A stretch of 64,000 nt of DNA from assembly GCA_016794125.1 (NCBI GenBank), contig JAEUKT010000002.1:1427769-1491768 (forward strand), given 5' to 3'. Below, piece after piece: positions 26,243-34,151 of this stretch (position 1 is the stretch's first letter; every line of letters starts with the position of its first letter). The notes below the pieces were generated by a model. It had not been told where the DNA came from. It saw nothing but the letters and a program-made list of their open reading frames with translations, and made no database searches. The translations under genes were made by a program, and so were the position numbers. This DNA comes from Alphaproteobacteria bacterium. Its GTDB lineage: Bacteria > Pseudomonadota > Alphaproteobacteria > Micavibrionales > UBA2020.

Positions 26243-27673
26243 ATGACGTATTTCGTCACGCCCGAATTCCACCGGCAGATATGGACGAAATGCCCACCGT
26301 TTAAAATGGTGGCGGCGCCGCTGCTGCTGCTGGTCATGTGGGGCATCGCCACCGGCGACCTTGGCATCGGCCTGCGCATGAACGACGCCCTGAAAATCGG
26401 CATCTTTTACCTGTTCGTTCTGGTGGTGATGGTCTGGGGCAGTTACGAAGCGTCCACGGCGATGGATGAAGAAATACGCTCCCGCACCTGGGACTACCAG
26501 AAGGTTTCCGCCATTTCCCCGCTGCAGCTTGTCTTCGGCAAGATATTCGGTTCCACCGCCTATGTCTGGTATGTGGGCCTGATTTGCATGGCAGTCTATC
26601 GCACAACATTTGATGTGCCGCTGCGGCCGGAAATCTATGCTATGTTCTACATGCTGGCGGCGGGCATCGCAGGGCATCTGGTCGCGTTCCTGTTCAGCAT
26701 GTCGTCCTTTGCGGCGCGCGCGCGGCACGGCGCGGTCAAGGGCGGCGGCGCGGGCATTTTTCCCTGCATCGCGGGTATTATTGTTTCGTTTTACATGACA
26801 CGCGCTTATGCGATGAACGCGCTGCAGACTGGCATCCCGTATTCATACCTGAAATGGTACAACGAGTATTTCGACGGGCTTGAATCCACGGCCTGCGGCC
26901 TGACATTCTTTATTTTCTGGGCGGCGGTGGGCTGCTACCGCATGGTGCGCGCGGAACTGATGTACCGGATGTGGCCCTGGGTATGGATGGTTTTTGTGCC
27001 ATCCGTGACGATCGCCATTTCCGGCATCTTCGCCCGCAGCCCCGCCTATCTGCTGGGTGAATTCAAGCCCGTCAACCTGATCCCGCCCGCGCTGTGTGCT
27101 TTTTCCGTCTGTTTCACGCTGGGCTATGCGACGCTGCTGGCCGAATCTTCCGACCGCCGCAAATATGAACGCCTGGGCGCCAGCCTGCGTGCGCGCGCAT
27201 GGGGCAGGGCGTTCGAAAACACGCCGCTCTGGATCACCACGCTGCCCTATGTCGCCTTTACGGGGGCGCTGCTGGTCGGCCTTTGCCTGATGTCGCAGCA
27301 GTTCGCCAGCGCGCAATTCGGCCCTGCCGCCGTGGCCGCGCTGCTGTTCGCGGCGCGCGACGGTTTTGCCGTCCATACGCTGCACAACACGCTGCGCAAG
27401 CGTGCCGCCTTTGCGGTGCCGCTTTATTTCGTGCTGGTCTATGCCGTTTTGCCTGTCATTTTCCTCGCGGCATCCGGCACGACGCTGCAGCTGCGCAGGT
27501 CGGTGTTCAGCTATCTGGAGCTGCCGCAGGTGCAGGAAATTTTCTATCCGCACCGCGCTGATGAATGGATGGCGACGCTGGCCATGCCGCTGCTGCAGGC
27601 GGTGCTTGCATGTTTTGTCTTTTTCCGCTTTGCGCTTAAAACCGATGCCACTAACAGGAACGCCGTATCATGA
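26243..27673 (+). CDS. ABC-2-like large permease, first of a paralogous pair
   Basis: 476 residues from ATG at 26243. About ten hydrophobic segments. It shares with the next protein an N-terminal block (V/FTPEFHRxxW-K-PF-VAAP), a central block (QLxxGKxxGxxxYxWYVGL) and an ESSDRRKYxRxxxSLR block followed by GRAFExT, so the two are diverged duplicates. I do not recognise a named family; with the ATPase upstream, it is best read as half of a heterodimeric ABC exporter channel. Substrate unknown. Confidence 0.75.
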   Translation: MTYFVTPEFHRQIWTKCPPFKMVAAPLLLLVMWGIATGDLGIGLRMNDALKIGIFYLFVLVVMVWGSYEASTAMDEEIRSRTWDYQKVSAISPLQLVFGKIFGSTAYVWYVGLICMAVYRTTFDVPLRPEIYAMFYMLAAGIAGHLVAFLFSMSSFAARARHGAVKGGGAGIFPCIAGIIVSFYMTRAYAMNALQTGIPYSYLKWYNEYFDGLESTACGLTFFIFWAAVGCYRMVRAELMYRMWPWVWMVFVPSVTIAISGIFARSPAYLLGEFKPVNLIPPALCAFSVCFTLGYATLLAESSDRRKYERLGASLRARAWGRAFENTPLWITTLPYVAFTGALLVGLCLMSQQFASAQFGPAAVAALLFAARDGFAVHTLHNTLRKRAAFAVPLYFVLVYAVLPVIFLAASGTTLQLRRSVFSYLELPQVQEIFYPHRADEWMATLAMPLLQAVLACFVFFRFALKTDATNRNAVS

Positions 27674-29238
27674 ATTACGTTTTTACCCCTGAATTCCACC
27701 GTAACCTCTGGCTCAAGATATCTCCGTTCCGGCTTGTCGCGGCGCCGGTGTTTCTTATCATCTGCTCGATGATCTGCCTGAACCTGCTGCCCGACGGCAG
27801 CGATGCAAAAGGCGGCATTGAAAAAACCGTCGCCGCGGTGCTGTTCGAAAAAGACTATGCCATGCAGCTGCTGCTGTCGGGCGCGAAATGGTTTTATTTC
27901 ATCGTCGTCTGCGTCTGGGGCACGTACGAGGCGGCGGTTGCGCTGCAGGAAGAAGTGCGCAGCAACACCTGGGATTTCCAGCGCATGTCGTCCATTTCGC
28001 CGTTCCAGCTGGCGGCGGGCAAGCTGGCGGGCGCTACGTCCTATGCGTGGTATGTCGGTCTTTTGACGCTGATCCCTTTTTATTACGCCTATACGCAGGT
28101 CAGTGCCACAGGCAACTTCGGTGATACGCTCAACCCGCGCGGCGACAGCTGGGCGGATGCGAATGACGGCTATGTGATTTTTTACATGATCATGGCGGGG
28201 CTGGCGGGGCAGGCGGTCGCGTTTCTGGTCAGCTTCATCGACATGACCAGTTTTGCAGGAAAAATGGGTAAAAAGCGCATTCCGCGCGGCAGCGGCGCGT
28301 TCCTTTTGGGCATGGTCGTGGCCTGGACTGTTTTCGCGCTGGGTCAGGAAGTGGCGCCGAAACTCGCCAGCTACAGCTCCCCCTTTGCGGCCACCCGTAC
28401 GGTGACATGGTACGGCGCGGATTACGCCAGCCCCGCATTCGTGACATGGACGATGCTGTTTTTCCTCGGCTGGGCGCTGCTGGGCAGTTACCGCATCGCG
28501 CGGTCGGAACTCATGCACCGCACTTATCCCGTGGCATGGATCGGCTTCGTTGCGGCCCTGTTGATGTATCTGCGTGGATTTGCAAATCCGGGCAATGCGT
28601 TTTATTACACGCACCTGATGGCGCTGTTTGTCGTGGCTCTGGTGCTGGCCTATGCGGTGATGCTCTTCGAGGCATCGGACGGTCGCAAATACGCCCGCTT
28701 CTTCAACAGCCTGCGCGAAGGCAATTTCGGACGCGCGTTCGAGGATACGCATAAATGGGTGGTCACCATCCCCTTTATCCTGTTCTGCTATGTCGTCACG
28801 CTCAGCAACGTGCCGACGCAGGGAAGGTTCATGAGTTTTGACGCGCTGGCGGCCTTTATGCTGGCGGCGATGCTGTTCGTTATCCGCGACGGTCTGATGA
28901 TCCACGCGCTGATCGGCGGCAAGGGCACCCGCCACGCGGGGTTCAAGGTGCTGTTTTATTACGTGCTGGTCTATACCATGCTGCCCACGCTGCATTTCGC
29001 CCTGATGCCCAACAAGCTGGACCTGCGCCTGACGGGCTGGGTGCAACGCTATATGTATGGCCAGAACGTGGATGTGGAGGTGCCGCCCGTGGTCAGATCG
29101 CTTGCGGCCTATTACCCCCTGCCGCTGAAAGAACTGGGCGACAGCCTTGCGCCCGTCGCGCTGCAGGTTATTGGGGCGGCATTTTTGCTGCGATTTGTCA
29201 TACGCAGGGCACAGTCGCAGCGTTTAAAAGCGGCCTGA
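27670..29238 (+). CDS. ABC-2-like large permease, second of a paralogous pair
   Basis: 522 residues, starting at an ATGA overlap with the first permease. The shared motifs are N-terminal FTPEFHRNLWLKISPFR, SPFQLAAGKLAGATSYAWYVGL and FEASDGRKYARFFNSLR. It is longer than its partner by a loop near residues 150-170 (GNFGDTLNPRGDSW) and by a C-terminal tail carrying a last helix. About ten membrane segments. Probably pairs with the first permease and the 25309 ATPase. Confidence 0.75.
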   Translation: MNYVFTPEFHRNLWLKISPFRLVAAPVFLIICSMICLNLLPDGSDAKGGIEKTVAAVLFEKDYAMQLLLSGAKWFYFIVVCVWGTYEAAVALQEEVRSNTWDFQRMSSISPFQLAAGKLAGATSYAWYVGLLTLIPFYYAYTQVSATGNFGDTLNPRGDSWADANDGYVIFYMIMAGLAGQAVAFLVSFIDMTSFAGKMGKKRIPRGSGAFLLGMVVAWTVFALGQEVAPKLASYSSPFAATRTVTWYGADYASPAFVTWTMLFFLGWALLGSYRIARSELMHRTYPVAWIGFVAALLMYLRGFANPGNAFYYTHLMALFVVALVLAYAVMLFEASDGRKYARFFNSLREGNFGRAFEDTHKWVVTIPFILFCYVVTLSNVPTQGRFMSFDALAAFMLAAMLFVIRDGLMIHALIGGKGTRHAGFKVLFYYVLVYTMLPTLHFALMPNKLDLRLTGWVQRYMYGQNVDVEVPPVVRSLAAYYPLPLKELGDSLAPVALQVIGAAFLLRFVIRRAQSQRLKAA

Positions 29239-29258
29239 TTTCCGCAAAGCGGCAAAGG

Positions 29259-29288
29259 TTAACTATTTGTTATCATTTGCCTTATATA
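29259..29288 (+). promoter_or_regulatory. Candidate promoter of the CheY/CheX unit
   Basis: TTAACT (29259-29264) and TATATA (29283-29288) are 18 bp apart, followed by GAAGAGG and the ATG at 29310. The -35 region also reads TTAA-N7-TTAT, one mismatch from the CtrA box TTAA-N7-TTAA. Confidence 0.4.
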
Positions 29289-29309
29289 TTGGACGGAAGA
29301 GGTAATGGT

Positions 29310-29729
29310 ATGACTGCCGTGAATATTCCCGATCTGCGCGTCCTGCTTGTCGATGACAACGTCGTCGTGCGCAAGCTTATCGAGATGCAGCTGATCAATA
29401 TGGGCTTCAAGAATATAGATTCCGCCAACAACAGCAGCGAAGCGCAGGAAAAGATATCGGTCGCCGCCTATGATATCGTTTTCCTCGACTGGAACATGCC
29501 CGGCAAAAGCGGCTACACGCTGATGCAGGAATACCGCGAAGACAGGCAATACGACCATATCGCATTCGTCATGGTCACGGCCGAAAGCCAGGAGCGCTAC
29601 ACGCGCGAGGCTTTGAAGGCGGGCGCCACCATGTATATCACCAAGCCGATCGCGCCCGCGACATTCAAGGAAAAGATCGAACGCGTGCTGGCATGGATCG
29701 AAAGCAACCGCGCCGCAAAGACGGGCTGA
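29310..29729 (+). CDS. CheY-like single-domain response regulator
   Basis: 139 residues from ATG at 29310 behind GAAGAGG. A complete receiver domain: acidic pair Asp15-Asp16, phosphoacceptor Asp60 in FLDWNMPG, conserved Thr in VMVTAES and Lys in YITKPI. No output domain, so it acts by protein contact. The DWNMPGKSGYTL block is like chemotaxis CheY proteins. It lies 9 bp before the CheX-like phosphatase gene, which suggests it is that protein's substrate. No CheA kinase is near. Confidence 0.9.
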   Translation: MTAVNIPDLRVLLVDDNVVVRKLIEMQLINMGFKNIDSANNSSEAQEKISVAAYDIVFLDWNMPGKSGYTLMQEYREDRQYDHIAFVMVTAESQERYTREALKAGATMYITKPIAPATFKEKIERVLAWIESNRAAKTG

Positions 29730-29738
29730 TCACCAGAC

Positions 29739-30257
29739 ATGAAACCCATTTCACCGCAGGATATCGACGCCGAGCGCGCAGAGATTTCAAAGGTCGTCAG
29801 CGACGGCGTCGTCGAGACGTTCAACAGCATGTTCGGCCAGTCGATCACGGCCGGCGATCTTGCGCAGAAAATCCATTCGGAAAAGGGCAGCGTCTATGCC
29901 TCGATCAAGCTTCATCAGGCAAATGTCGATGTCGAATTCTGCTTTCGCTTCGATATGGGGCTGCTGCTGCAGGCGGCGGCGCTGATTTTCACCAAGGAAT
30001 ACCTCGCCAACAATCCCGTGCAGAACGACATCGCCTGCGAAATCGCAAATATCGTCTGCAGCAAGGTGAAAGCGTACCTGAACGAAAAAGGGTTCGAGAC
30101 CGAAATGGGCTTCCCCTTTATCCCGCGGCCGGACGAGAATCCACTGCTGAAAAACACCGAACAGGTGCATATGCATTTCTATTATGACGACCTGCAGCAA
30201 AGCCGCGGAATCGGTGTTGTCGTCAATTTCTTTGCCGGCGACAGTAATCCCGCGTAA
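29739..30257 (+). CDS. CheX/CheC-like phosphatase domain protein
   Basis: 172 residues. The centre resembles CheX: a long helix with the E-x-x-N catalytic signature (ACEIANIVCSKVK, Glu101 and Asn104), a following strand region and an amphipathic first helix (VSDGVVETFNSMFG). CheX-type proteins dephosphorylate CheY-P. Only one E-x-x-N motif is visible, as in CheX rather than CheC. The final part (VHMHFYYDDLQQSRGIGVVVNFF) forms the last two strands of that fold. The call rests on motif and context, not on a database match. Confidence 0.65.
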   Translation: MKPISPQDIDAERAEISKVVSDGVVETFNSMFGQSITAGDLAQKIHSEKGSVYASIKLHQANVDVEFCFRFDMGLLLQAAALIFTKEYLANNPVQNDIACEIANIVCSKVKAYLNEKGFETEMGFPFIPRPDENPLLKNTEQVHMHFYYDDLQQSRGIGVVVNFFAGDSNPA

Positions 30258-30343
30258 ATCAAGATACTGAAAATACTGTGGAACTTGCGCTTTTTTCCTG
30301 AAACATGGCAGAAACAATCGCGAAAACCTGCAGCAATGCGCCT

Positions 30344-30366
30344 GTTGCATCATGGTATTATGCAAC
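30344..30366. promoter_or_regulatory. Inverted repeat upstream of the EAL-like gene
   Basis: A perfect inverted repeat GTTGCAT-N9-ATGCAAC ends 18 bp before the ATG of the next gene. It could be a dimeric-regulator operator or an mRNA hairpin occluding the ribosome-binding site. Confidence 0.45.
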
Positions 30367-30384
30367 TCAAGAGCGGGGCGGGTT

Positions 30385-31161
30385 ATGATGAACACGGCAA
30401 CATCCACACAAACACAAAGATCAGTACGGATTACGCTCGATAATGCGGGGCTTGAAGCGCTCAGCAAAAATGTTGATGTCAGTTTCCGCCCCATCTGGAA
30501 TGTCGAGAAAAAGTACCTCTGCGGCTATATTATCCGCGCGGCCAGAAAACAAAATGCTACGCCCGACCAAAAGGCTTCCGGCGATCTTGGCCTGCTGGTC
30601 AAAGCTGTACAGTCGCTGGAATACCTGCAGTCACGCGGCGAAAAATCGGTCGTTCTGGTGCCGGTCAGCTATGAAACCCTGAACGCCTATCCTTTTCGCG
30701 GCCATTACCTAAGCCTGTTGCGTCGAATTCCGGAGGCGCAGCGATCCTTTATTGTCCTGCAGCTGGACAATATACCCTCTTACGCATCGAAACAGCGTTT
30801 GCAGCTGTTGCAGAATGATATGCGCGGACTGTGCCGTGCTGTCGCGCTGTCATCCGACATCCGCGGCGCGAATTTGGACGGCGCGGCGCGGGGTACGCTG
30901 CATGCCTGCGTCGTTAACTTTACCACCGAAGACCTCGATGAAAATGCGATCATCGGGCTCATCAACCGTTTTGCCGACAAGGTGGGCGGCATCAACTGCG
31001 CGGCGATGGCGGACGGTGTATCGACGCGTGCCGCGCTTTGTGCGGCGATTGCAGCTGGTTTCAGCTATATTTCCGGAGCGGCTGTGATGGCCGATCAAGC
31101 CGACCTGAGCGTATCGCGCCGCAACATGTCGATGGAAGACATGCTGGGCCACCCTTCGTAA
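30385..31161 (+). CDS. Degenerate EAL-like domain protein
   Basis: 258 residues from ATG at 30385 (ATGATG, either may be used). The layout is that of an EAL phosphodiesterase barrel: an initial FRPIWNVEKKYLCGY strand, middle helices, and a final GVSTRAALCAAIAAGFSYISGAAV that matches the C-terminal end of EAL domains. The E-A-L triad and the metal and lysine ligands are not present, so it should not hydrolyse cyclic-di-GMP. It may bind the nucleotide or act as a scaffold. It sits inside a run of response-regulator genes. Confidence 0.55.
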   Translation: MMNTATSTQTQRSVRITLDNAGLEALSKNVDVSFRPIWNVEKKYLCGYIIRAARKQNATPDQKASGDLGLLVKAVQSLEYLQSRGEKSVVLVPVSYETLNAYPFRGHYLSLLRRIPEAQRSFIVLQLDNIPSYASKQRLQLLQNDMRGLCRAVALSSDIRGANLDGAARGTLHACVVNFTTEDLDENAIIGLINRFADKVGGINCAAMADGVSTRAALCAAIAAGFSYISGAAVMADQADLSVSRRNMSMEDMLGHPS

Positions 31162-31350
31162 AAAACAAAAACAATAAAAAATCGTCATACGAACATATGC
31201 AGGCCTGCGTCATATGTATTGCCTTCCAGCGGGGGGGTGAAGTCTATCGTATGCCGATGTGCTACGTCAGGGCGCTGCAGCGGCTGCCATCCTTCACGAA
31301 TTTTAAAAGTTTATCCCTAAAAATGGTGACAGGACCATGGGGGATTGCGC
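31162..31350. other. Intergenic region with repeats
   Basis: This 189-bp gap precedes the kinase operon. It holds a direct repeat CGTCATACG/CGTCATATG at 31183-31191 and 31208-31216 and a perfect palindrome GCAGGCCTGC at 31199-31208 between them, a plausible regulator site. I could not assign a convincing promoter. GGGGGA before the ATG at 31351 is the ribosome-binding site. Confidence 0.35.
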
Positions 31351-32535
31351 ATGCCGGAAAGGCTGCAGGTGCTGCTGATCGACGACGACGCGACGGACCG
31401 CATGGCGCTCCGCCGCCATTTACAGTCTGCCGCCCTGAATTCGGATGTGCACGAAGCGGATACGGGTGCCGCCGGCATCGCGCTGCTCCGTGAGCGGCCT
31501 TTTGACTGCGTGTTTGTCGATTACCGCCTGCCTGACATGGAAGGCACCTCTCTGCTGCAGGCCTTTTACGATATCGCCAACGACCTGATGCCAGCGCCTT
31601 TCGTGATGCTGACAGGGCAGGGGGGCGAGGCCGTCATGGCGGAAGCGCTGCGCTGGGGGGCGCATGATTACATTGTGAAAGACCATATTACCGGGCCATC
31701 CGTGCTGATCGCGCTTTCGAAGGCGCGCGAGGTGTTCGAACTGAAAAGGGCTCGCCACAGCGCAGAGGATAAATTGCGGCAGGCGCAGAAAATGGATGCT
31801 GTCGGCCAGCTGACCAGCGGCATCGCGCATGACTTCAATAACCTTTTGACAGTCATCCTTGGCAACACGCGCATTATGCGCCGCCGCCTTGCCGAAATAC
31901 CGGCGGCGCAGGGAACTGCCATCGCGCCCAAGGTCGATGCGGTTGAAAGCGCGGCGCAGCGCGGCGCGGACCTTGTGCGGCACCTGATGGTTTTTTCACG
32001 TCAACAGGAATTGAAAAGCGTGACTGTCGATATCGGCACGGTGCTTTCTGACACGGTAGCGCTGCTGGAGCGCACACTGGGCAAGGGCATCACCCTTGCA
32101 CTGACTGCGGAGCAGGGCATGCGGCCGGTGCATGTCGATGCGACGCTACTGGAAAATGCCGTTATCAATATTTCGGTCAATGCACGGGACGCGATGCCAC
32201 AGGGCGGTACGCTGTCGATTTCGGCGCGGCAGGTCGTTTTTAACGACAGAGGCCATGTCTTGATATCGATTGCCGACACAGGCACGGGCATGCCCGAACA
32301 TGTGCGGGAGCGGATTTTTGAGCCGTTCTTTACGACCAAGCCTGCAGGGGAGGGAACCGGCCTTGGGCTTGCCATGGTCTATGGTTTTATCCGCCAGACT
32401 GGCGGGCATATCGAGGTCGATAGCGAGGCAGGACGCGGCACGACCTTCCGCATCTACCTGCCGCAAACCCGTGAAACGCTGACAAACAAGGAGGTTAACC
32501 ATGCCGCATACGACAAGCATCCTGATCGTGGATGA
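31351..32535 (+). CDS. REC-histidine kinase (N-terminal receiver, cytosolic)
   Basis: 394 residues from ATG at 31351. Domains: receiver 1-120 (phosphoacceptor Asp57 in [11 protein letters not shown]), short coiled linker, HisKA with phosphoacceptor His159 in [11 protein letters not shown], and HATPase with N-box NARDAMP, G1 DTGTGMP and G2 [10 protein letters not shown]. The HDFNNLL H-box is the HisKA type used in many alphaproteobacterial hybrid kinases. No membrane segment and no PAS domain, so input must come through the receiver, making this a phosphorelay step rather than a direct sensor. The 3' end overlaps the next gene by 35 bp. Confidence 0.9.
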   Translation: MPERLQVLLIDDDATDRMALRRHLQSAALNSDVHEADTGAAGIALLRERPFDCVFVDYRLPDMEGTSLLQAFYDIANDLMPAPFVMLTGQGGEAVMAEALRWGAHDYIVKDHITGPSVLIALSKAREVFELKRARHSAEDKLRQAQKMDAVGQLTSGIAHDFNNLLTVILGNTRIMRRRLAEIPAAQGTAIAPKVDAVESAAQRGADLVRHLMVFSRQQELKSVTVDIGTVLSDTVALLERTLGKGITLALTAEQGMRPVHVDATLLENAVINISVNARDAMPQGGTLSISARQVVFNDRGHVLISIADTGTGMPEHVRERIFEPFFTTKPAGEGTGLGLAMVYGFIRQTGGHIEVDSEAGRGTTFRIYLPQTRETLTNKEVNHAAYDKHPDRG

Positions 32536-32881
32536 CGAAGACCAGGTCCGCGACGTGTTGTGCGAAAATCTTGCCGAATGCGGGTTCAAGGTGGATGTCG
32601 CAACGGACGGGCAGCAGGCGCTGTCGATGATTGACGCGGGCACCTGCGCCCCGCAGGTGGTGATCACCGACATCATCATGCCCCGCAAGGAAGGGCTGGA
32701 GGTGATCATGGAACTGCGCCGCCGTCACCCTGCCATCCGCCTGATCGCCATTTCCGGCGGCGGGCGCACCAAATCGGCCGATTTCCTGCAACTGGCGAAA
32801 AAGCTGGGCGCGGATGCGGTGCTGCCCAAGCCGCTCGACATCGACAAGCTGGAAAAAACCGTGCGGAGTGTTCTTGCGTGA
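32501..32881 (+). CDS. Stand-alone response regulator receiver
   Basis: 126 residues, one receiver domain: Asp11-Asp12, phosphoacceptor Asp57 in ITDIIMP, and Lys in VLPKPLD. It starts inside the end of the kinase gene behind a very strong AAGGAGGT ribosome-binding site, implying high-level expression relative to the kinase. Without an output domain it is likely a phosphate shuttle between the REC-kinase and the OmpR-type regulator encoded next. Confidence 0.9.
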   Translation: MPHTTSILIVDDEDQVRDVLCENLAECGFKVDVATDGQQALSMIDAGTCAPQVVITDIIMPRKEGLEVIMELRRRHPAIRLIAISGGGRTKSADFLQLAKKLGADAVLPKPLDIDKLEKTVRSVLA

Positions 32882-33582
32882 GCCAGCCGACGGTTTTGGT
32901 CATCGACGACAATGCACCCTTGCGCGAAACGATCCGCGAAAACCTGGAGCTTGACGGGTATGACGTGTTCAACGCGTCATGTGCTTCGGAAGCCATGAAG
33001 ATATTGAATGTGAAACGTGCCGACCTGATCCTGCTCGACCTGATGCTGCCGGATGCCGACGGGCTTGCGCTGATTTCCCGCATCCGCGCGGTGACCGACG
33101 CGCCCGTGATCGTCATCAGCGGCAAGGCTGCATGGGTCGATAAGGTCGTGGGGCTGGAAATGGGCGCGGATGATTATCTGGCCAAACCGTTCGAGATGAA
33201 GGAGCTGTCGGCCCGCGTCAAGGCCGGCATCCGCCGCTATCGCGGCAGGCCCGCGCCGAATGCCCATGACGCACCCCGCCGCACGCGGTTTGGCGCGCAC
33301 ACGCTCGATGCCGCAAGGCTGCAGGTTTTCGGCAATGACGGAAAATCCTGCGACCTGACGCCGATGGAATTCCGCCTGCTGGAGGCATTGGTGCATGCGC
33401 CGCACCGTGTCTTATCCCGCGAACAGCTGCTCGACCGCGCGCGGGCAGGCGATTTTGAGGTCGGCGACCGCGCCATCGACATCCAGGTCGCCCGCATCCG
33501 CAAAAAACTGGGCGCCAGCGAGCTGATACAAACCGTGCGCGGCGTGGGTTATTCGCTCAACTGCGATATCGAGGATCTTTGA
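32878..33582 (+). CDS. OmpR/PhoB-family response regulator
   Basis: 234 residues from a GTG that overlaps the previous stop (GTGA). Receiver domain with Asp10-Asp11 and phosphoacceptor Asp54 in LLDLMLPDADG, then a winged-helix DNA-binding domain (LTPMEFRLLEALV, IDIQVARIRKKLG, TVRGVGYSL). The output step of the three-gene kinase cluster. Target genes unknown. Its 3' end overlaps the convergent DCC-family gene by 26 bp. Confidence 0.92.
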   Translation: MSQPTVLVIDDNAPLRETIRENLELDGYDVFNASCASEAMKILNVKRADLILLDLMLPDADGLALISRIRAVTDAPVIVISGKAAWVDKVVGLEMGADDYLAKPFEMKELSARVKAGIRRYRGRPAPNAHDAPRRTRFGAHTLDAARLQVFGNDGKSCDLTPMEFRLLEALVHAPHRVLSREQLLDRARAGDFEVGDRAIDIQVARIRKKLGASELIQTVRGVGYSLNCDIEDL

Positions 33583-33946
33583 GGTTGTCGATTTTGCGGA
33601 TGCGCAGGGCGCGCAGCAAAAGGTTGCGCACAGCCTTGCAAAAGCCATAGACAACTGCCGACAGGTTTTTGGCGCTGAACAGCAGGCGTTGCAATATGCC
33701 GGCCTTCGTCAGCGGCACTAGCGCGCGCATTGCTTCGCTGCCGTAATATATTTTTCCGTCGATTTTGACCACCATGCCTTCGTCGATATCGAGACCTTGC
33801 GCCGTGACCTCGTCTATCAGCGCGCCGGGCTTTCGCGCGTCGGTCAGCGTGATTTCCTGCGCGGCATCCTTCAACTGCACCTTCGTGCAATATCCTCGGC
33901 AAACAGGGCATTGGTCGTCGTAGAGGATTTCAATTTTGTCGGTCAT
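33557..33946 (-). CDS. DCC-family thiol-disulfide oxidoreductase (DUF393)
   Basis: 129 residues. The DCC signature is YDDQCPVCRGY near the N-terminus, with a CxxC pair expected to be redox-active. A membrane-associating helix is possible in the C-terminal half (LFSAKNLSAVVYGFC). The start has no strong ribosome-binding site. The upstream 60 bp are AT-rich with a short inverted repeat TTAGC-N6-GCTAA. Substrate unknown. Confidence 0.82.
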   Translation of the reverse strand: MTDKIEILYDDQCPVCRGYCTKVQLKDAAQEITLTDARKPGALIDEVTAQGLDIDEGMVVKIDGKIYYGSEAMRALVPLTKAGILQRLLFSAKNLSAVVYGFCKAVRNLLLRALRIRKIDNLKDPRYRS

Positions 33947-34151
33947 GCTGGTAACTCATATTTAGCTAAACAGCTAATAGACTATTATTGCGCCTGCATT
34001 ATTATTTAGTCAATGGGCTAATTAACCGGCTTTAAAACCCGCCAGATATCAGCCACTTGCACGTTGCCAATCCTGCCCGCATATATCACTATATCCGCGC
34101 CAAGGATCCGCCGGCCAGAATCGTCTTATGGTGGAACAGGGAGTATTTCGC

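Noticed and set aside
31038..31493. A 151-codon + frame bridging the EAL-like and kinase genes
   Set aside because: It overlaps two better-supported genes in other frames and has no start signal or domain.
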